DNA of 64,000 bases, taken from contig NZ_CP159342.1 of NCBI RefSeq assembly GCF_040499845.1, positions 3,410,001-3,474,000 on the forward strand, given 5' to 3'. The stretch is from Micromonospora sp. CCTCC AA 2012012. GTDB lineage: Bacteria; Actinomycetota; Actinomycetes; Mycobacteriales; Micromonosporaceae. Position numbers and translations under genes: made by a program. Each line of letters opens with the position of its first letter. Position 1 is the stretch's first letter. The notes under the pieces were generated by a model. The model saw nothing but the letters and a program-made list of their open reading frames with translations, searched no databases and was not told where the DNA came from. Shown here one piece after another: positions 60,304 to 64,000 of this stretch.

Positions 60304-61668
60304 GTGAACGACGGCGAGGGCTACCCCCGGCACCCCGTCGGCAGGGCGGCCCCGGTGAGCAGCGGTCATCCGGCCGCCGCGCCGGCGTACCCGTCGCCCG
60401 GTGGCGTGCCGCCGCAGTTCGGTGCCGCGCCGGTCGGTGCTCCCGCACCGGGGACCGCCGGCGTCCCGGCTCCGTCCACGACGGACGACGCCGGGGTGCG
60501 GGCCGTACGCCGGCCGGGGCATCTCGGCTCGCTCAGCACCGGTCAGATCCTCGTCGCCGAGGCCGCGGTCGTGCTCGCGGTCGCCGCCGCCACCCGTGGC
60601 CCGGTGCCGGGGCTGATCGCGGGCGCCGTGGCGCTGCTGCTGGTCACGCTCGCCTTCGCCCGCCGACGTCAGCGGTGGTGGCTGGAGGACCGGGTGATCG
60701 CGTGGCGCTACCGCCGGCGACGGGCCGCCGCCGTCGACCGCACGACCGAGCCGGTCCTCGCCGCGCTACGGACGATCGCGCCGGGCCTGACGGTCCGCGA
60801 GGTCTCCGCGCCCGACGGGGCCCGCGTCGGGGTGGCCCGGGACGAGGCGGGCTGGTTCAGCGTCGTCGCGCTCACGCCGACCGCGCCGGTGCACGCCGAG
60901 GGCGCGCCGGTGCCGTTGGACGCGCTGGTGGGCGTCCTGGCCGCCACCGAGCAGCCGGGTGTGGTGCTGCAACTGGTCAACCACACCGTGCCGGCGCCCA
61001 GCCTCGACGTGCCCTCGGCGTCGCCGGCGGGCGCGTCGTACCAGCAGCTCACCAGCGCGCTCAGCCCGATCGCCGTCCCCGCGCACCGGGAGTCGTCGGT
61101 GGCCGTCCGGATCGACGCCCGGAGCCTCGCCGAGGCCCTGCTCGACCACCACGCCGACGCCGAGGCCGCCGCGTCCCTCGTCGCCAGCCTGGGCCGCCGG
61201 ACCGCCACCAGCCTGCGACGGCTCGGCATCGCCTGCCGGGTGCTGGACACCCAGGACCTGGTGGCCGCGCTGGCCCGGTCCTGCGACGTGGAGCCCGGCG
61301 GCACGGGTGACGGCTCGCCGGTCCACGAGGAGTGGAGCCGGTGGCACTCGGCGCAGTTGCTGCACCGCACCTTCTGGCTGCGGACCTGGCCGTCCTCGAC
61401 GGCGGCGATCGGGGCGCTCTTCGACCGGGTGGCCGCGACCCCGGCCGCGCAGACCAGCATGGCGCTGGTGCTGGACCCGTCCGGTGGCGACGACGTGGCG
61501 GTCCGCGCGCTGATCCGGCTGGCCGCCCGGCCCGATGACGACTTCGCCGCCCTGGAGCGGGCCCTGACCGAGGGCGTCCGGCGACTCGGCGGCGACCTGC
61601 AACCGCTCGACGGCGAGCAGGGGCCCGCCGCCTATGCGACGGCGCCGACGGGAGGTGGAGCGGGATGA
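60304..61668 (+). CDS. eccE: Type VII secretion protein EccE
   Basis: This 454-residue protein matches EccE: a Pro/Ala-rich N-terminus, two close transmembrane helices (about 80-123, ILVAEAAVVLAVAAATRGPVPGLIAGAVALLLVTLAFARRR), then RWWLEDRVIAWRYRRRR and an extended C-terminal domain of about 310 residues. EccE is a peripheral component of the type VII membrane complex. The GTG start has a strong GGGGAGG just upstream. The end overlaps the next gene as ATGA-type coupling. Confidence 0.83.
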   Translation: MNDGEGYPRHPVGRAAPVSSGHPAAAPAYPSPGGVPPQFGAAPVGAPAPGTAGVPAPSTTDDAGVRAVRRPGHLGSLSTGQILVAEAAVVLAVAAATRGPVPGLIAGAVALLLVTLAFARRRQRWWLEDRVIAWRYRRRRAAAVDRTTEPVLAALRTIAPGLTVREVSAPDGARVGVARDEAGWFSVVALTPTAPVHAEGAPVPLDALVGVLAATEQPGVVLQLVNHTVPAPSLDVPSASPAGASYQQLTSALSPIAVPAHRESSVAVRIDARSLAEALLDHHADAEAAASLVASLGRRTATSLRRLGIACRVLDTQDLVAALARSCDVEPGGTGDGSPVHEEWSRWHSAQLLHRTFWLRTWPSSTAAIGALFDRVAATPAAQTSMALVLDPSGGDDVAVRALIRLAARPDDDFAALERALTEGVRRLGGDLQPLDGEQGPAAYATAPTGGGAG

Positions 61669-63017
61669 CGTATCCGGACCGCGACGGGGCCTGGCGGCCG
61701 CCGTCCGCCCGACGGCCCGAGGACGAGACCCCGCAGCCTCCCGCACCCGCGCAGCAGCCGACCGCGCCGGGACAGCCGTACCCGGGACAGCCGTATCCGG
61801 GACAGCCGTATCCGGGGCAGCAGCAGCCCGGGCAGGTACACCCCGGGCAGGTCTACCGCGCGCAGCAGCAGCCGGGCATGGGCCAAGGACACCCGTCGGG
61901 GACCGTGACCCCGCCGCCGGGTGGCGGACATTCGGCCGTCGCCGCGCCGCCGCCGGGCGGGGTCTACCAGTCCGGTGCCGCCGCGCGGGCCGCCGTCCCC
62001 CAGGCCGGCGTCGCACCGCAGGTCGGCGCGGCCCAGGGCGCTGCGCAGCCGGCGCCGCTGCCGCCACCGCCGATGCTGGCCCGACGCCCCGCCGCCGGGA
62101 TGCCCGGGCCGATCGTCGCCCGGGCCGCCGCGCCGGTCGTCACGGCCACCAGCGAGGGCGACCAGGACGCCGGTACGTCGGCCCGCCGGCTGGCCGCGCC
62201 CGCCGTGACCGCTGCCCCGTTGGCCACGTCGGCGGCCCTGGCCGCCGCCGACTCCCGCGCCGACGGGCCGCAGGACGGCGGCCCGCCCGCCGACGGCGCG
62301 GCGCGGGCGGCGGAGGCCCGGACCGGCCCCTCGGGTCGGATGTCGCGGCTGCACGTCGGCTGGCACTCCATCTCCCGGGCGGCGCTGAGCCGGGTCGCGG
62401 TCGCCCCGGCCGCCAGCGCCGGGTTGATCATCGGGCGGGACCGGCAGCACGCGCCGGTGCCCCTGCGGCTCTTCGCACCCGAGCCGGTACGGGCCACCCT
62501 GGTCGGCGGCGTCTGGGTGGCGCAACTGCTCATCTTCCGGGCGTTCTCGCTGGGTGCCCGGGTCACCGTGGTCACCAACGAGCCCCGCGCGTGGGCCGGC
62601 TTCGGAGAACGCGCCACCGGGCAGTACAACCGACTCACCGTGCTCAGCAGCGACCAGCGACTGGTCGGAGCCGGCACGGCGCAGCGGCCGATGCTGACCC
62701 TCTACGACTTCGGCACCACCGGCCCGGCCACCGCGCCGCCGCTCGGCCCGTGGCGTACCCAGCTCACCATGCTGCGCCAGCTCGACCGGGCCGGGGTGGC
62801 GGCGCTGCAGGACGCCCAGTTCACGCTGCTGCAACGGCTCGGCAGCGCCGAGGCGACCCTGGCCGCGTCGGCGCTGCGGCTGCGCCCGCACAGCAGCCAG
62901 TTCCTCCAGTTCATGGCCGACGACATGATCGCCCTGGTCGAGGACGGCACGGACCGGTACGTCTTCCTCGCCGAGACCGGCGTCGAACAGCAGCAGGTCG
63001 GCACCCCCCGCCGCTGA
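61665..63017 (+). CDS. Proline-rich type VII-locus protein of unknown function
   Basis: This 450-residue protein begins with a Pro/Gln/Gly-rich region of about 200 residues containing three near-identical PGQPY repeats (61767-61811). A folded C-terminal domain of about 240 residues follows (LHVGWHSISRAALSRVAVAPAASAGLIIGRD ... QFLQFMADDMIALVEDGTDRYVFLAETG). I do not recognise the family. Its start overlaps the eccE stop, so it is part of the same operon. Such proteins accompany EccE in Micromonosporaceae. Location is probably cytoplasmic: no signal or membrane helix is visible. Confidence 0.7.
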   Translation: MTYPDRDGAWRPPSARRPEDETPQPPAPAQQPTAPGQPYPGQPYPGQPYPGQQQPGQVHPGQVYRAQQQPGMGQGHPSGTVTPPPGGGHSAVAAPPPGGVYQSGAAARAAVPQAGVAPQVGAAQGAAQPAPLPPPPMLARRPAAGMPGPIVARAAAPVVTATSEGDQDAGTSARRLAAPAVTAAPLATSAALAAADSRADGPQDGGPPADGAARAAEARTGPSGRMSRLHVGWHSISRAALSRVAVAPAASAGLIIGRDRQHAPVPLRLFAPEPVRATLVGGVWVAQLLIFRAFSLGARVTVVTNEPRAWAGFGERATGQYNRLTVLSSDQRLVGAGTAQRPMLTLYDFGTTGPATAPPLGPWRTQLTMLRQLDRAGVAALQDAQFTLLQRLGSAEATLAASALRLRPHSSQFLQFMADDMIALVEDGTDRYVFLAETGVEQQQVGTPRR

Positions 63018-63068
63018 CGGCCGGGGTGCCGACGCCACGGCGGAGACGTCGGGACAGCGCGTGACAGG

Positions 63069-63101
63069 GAATGCCCCCACGTCGGCGACGTGGGGGCATT
63101 C
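63069..63101. terminator. Bidirectional hairpin between the secretion operons
   Basis: A perfect 15-bp stem (GAATGCCCCCACGTC and its complement) has a GGC loop. It separates the rightward operon from the convergent EccC gene. Confidence 0.85.
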
Positions 63102-63110
63102 GGCGGGGCG

Positions 63111-64000
63111 TCAGCGGGTGGGCGGGGTCCAGGCGAGCTGGACCAGGCGGTTGCCGTGCTTGCGGGTGACCATCCAGGCCCGGCCCGGCGGCAGTACCTG
63201 CGGCTTGAGCGTGCCGAAGAGCGGACCCTCCTCGCGCGGACCCGACATCATGATGCCCGGCGAGGCCAGCTCCCGGATCCGGCCGATCACCGGATCGAAC
63301 ATCGCCCGGGAGGCGCCACCGATCCGCCGCGTGAGGATCAGGTGCAGGCCGATGTCGCGGGCCTGCGGCAGGAACTCCAGCAACGGCAGCAGCGGGTTCG
63401 TCGCCGCACCGGCCACCAGGTCGTAGTCGTCGACCAGGATGTAGAGCTGCGGGCCCTTCCACCAGCTGCGGGCGTTGAGCATCTCGGGCGTGACATCCGG
63501 GCCGGGCAGCCGCTCCCGCATCGCCGCGGCGACCTGACCGACCAGGTCAGCGGTCACCTGGTGCGAGGTGCCGTACCCGATGGTGTGCGCCGGGTCGACG
63601 CAGCCGAGCAGGCTGCGGCGTAGGTCGACCAGGAGCAGCCGCGCCTCGGCCGGCGTGTGGCTGGCCGCGATGGAGCGCGCCAGGCTGCGCAGGAAGGAAC
63701 TCTTGCCGCTCTCCATGTCGCCGAAGAGCAGCGCGTGCGGCTCGGCGTCGAAGTCCAGCCAGACCGGTTGCAGGTCGGCCTCGGCGATGCCGATCGGGAC
63801 CAGTCCGCCGCGCGCCGGCGGCAGGGCCTCGTACGGCAGCTCGGCGGGGAGCAGCCGCACCCGCGGCGCGGGCGGGCCGGTCCAGTGCTCGTTCGCGAGC
63901 TTGACGTACTCGGCGACGGCGTCGGAGAGGTCGTCGACGCGCTGCTCCCGGTCGATCCGGGGCAGGGCGGCGAGGAAGTGGTGGCCGTCGGGGGTGAGCC
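63111..64000 (-). CDS. eccC: Type VII secretion ATPase EccC, C-terminal part (truncated by window)
   Basis: The visible 296 or so codons are the last FtsK/SpoIIIE-type ATPase module of EccC. It starts before 64000 with GLTPDGHHFLAALPRID and shows the nucleotide loop GDMESGKSSFLRSL, Walker B LYILVDDYDLV, and the end motif LVQLAWTPPTR. The frame is open to the window edge, so the start lies outside. EccC is the motor of type VII secretion. It converges on the EccE operon across a hairpin. Confidence 0.88.
   Translation of the reverse strand, partial: LTPDGHHFLAALPRIDREQRVDDLSDAVAEYVKLANEHWTGPPAPRVRLLPAELPYEALPPARGGLVPIGIAEADLQPVWLDFDAEPHALLFGDMESGKSSFLRSLARSIAASHTPAEARLLLVDLRRSLLGCVDPAHTIGYGTSHQVTADLVGQVAAAMRERLPGPDVTPEMLNARSWWKGPQLYILVDDYDLVAGAATNPLLPLLEFLPQARDIGLHLILTRRIGGASRAMFDPVIGRIRELASPGIMMSGPREEGPLFGTLKPQVLPPGRAWMVTRKHGNRLVQLAWTPPTR

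Overview
The window is very G+C-rich DNA with dense, tightly packed genes, many GTG starts, four-base ATGA/GTGA stop-start overlaps and several leaderless promoters. Together with an F420-dependent oxidoreductase, a Spo0M sporulation protein, a type VII secretion locus, a HelD/HelR-type RNA polymerase recycling helicase and a secreted GH5/CBM2 mannanase, this points to a spore-forming actinobacterium, most likely Micromonosporaceae (Micromonospora-like). This is inferred from protein families only. I saw no rRNA, tRNA, CRISPR array, prophage, integrase or transposase gene.

Positions 1-15 kb: a sulfonate/sulfur-compound ABC operon (reading leftwards into a flavin monooxygenase) sits behind a tiny cysteine-ending leader peptide. 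Next come a DUF4236 protein, a K+ channel, a VOC-dioxygenase/MarR divergent pair, a TPR membrane protein, an OmpR-type two-component system divergent from a LolA-like lipoprotein-carrier homologue, a membrane protein/winged-helix operon with a perfect 25-bp operator, and helR. Positions 15-27 kb: Spo0M, an MFS exporter, then a galactoside-utilisation module (DeoR regulator, GH42 beta-galactosidase, sugar ABC importer, GH36 alpha-galactosidase).

Positions 27-40 kb: an ECF42-type sigma factor with its DGPF/YciI partner, the GH5 mannanase with operator-like repeats, an F420-dependent enzyme with an alpha/beta hydrolase, a run of lipid and membrane genes (endonuclease/phosphatase fold, double PAP2, BrkB, diacylglycerol kinase), and a ClpN/HTH pair divergent from a TetR-SDR operon.

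Positions 40.5-52 kb form a coherent hypoxia/dormancy island resembling the mycobacterial DosR regulon: two universal stress proteins, phosphoketolase, a P1B-5-type metal ATPase with a C-terminal hemerythrin domain, two Acg-type nitroreductase-like proteins, a GAF-GAF DevS-like kinase with the haem-ligand histidine, and a DevR-like regulator. DosR-type boxes lie between devR and the second acg gene, and weaker ones lie before the phosphoketolase and ATPase genes.

Positions 52-64 kb: an epimerase, a secreted lysozyme-like protein, a PH-like membrane protein, a LamG-PKD secreted protein, and part of a type VII secretion locus. In that locus the EccA-like ATPase carries a beta-helix N-terminus instead of TPRs, followed by EccE, a proline-rich partner and a convergent EccC fragment cut by the window edge. 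Two related palindromic elements (26916-27004 and 53131-53232) share termini but have different, still complementary, inner arms.
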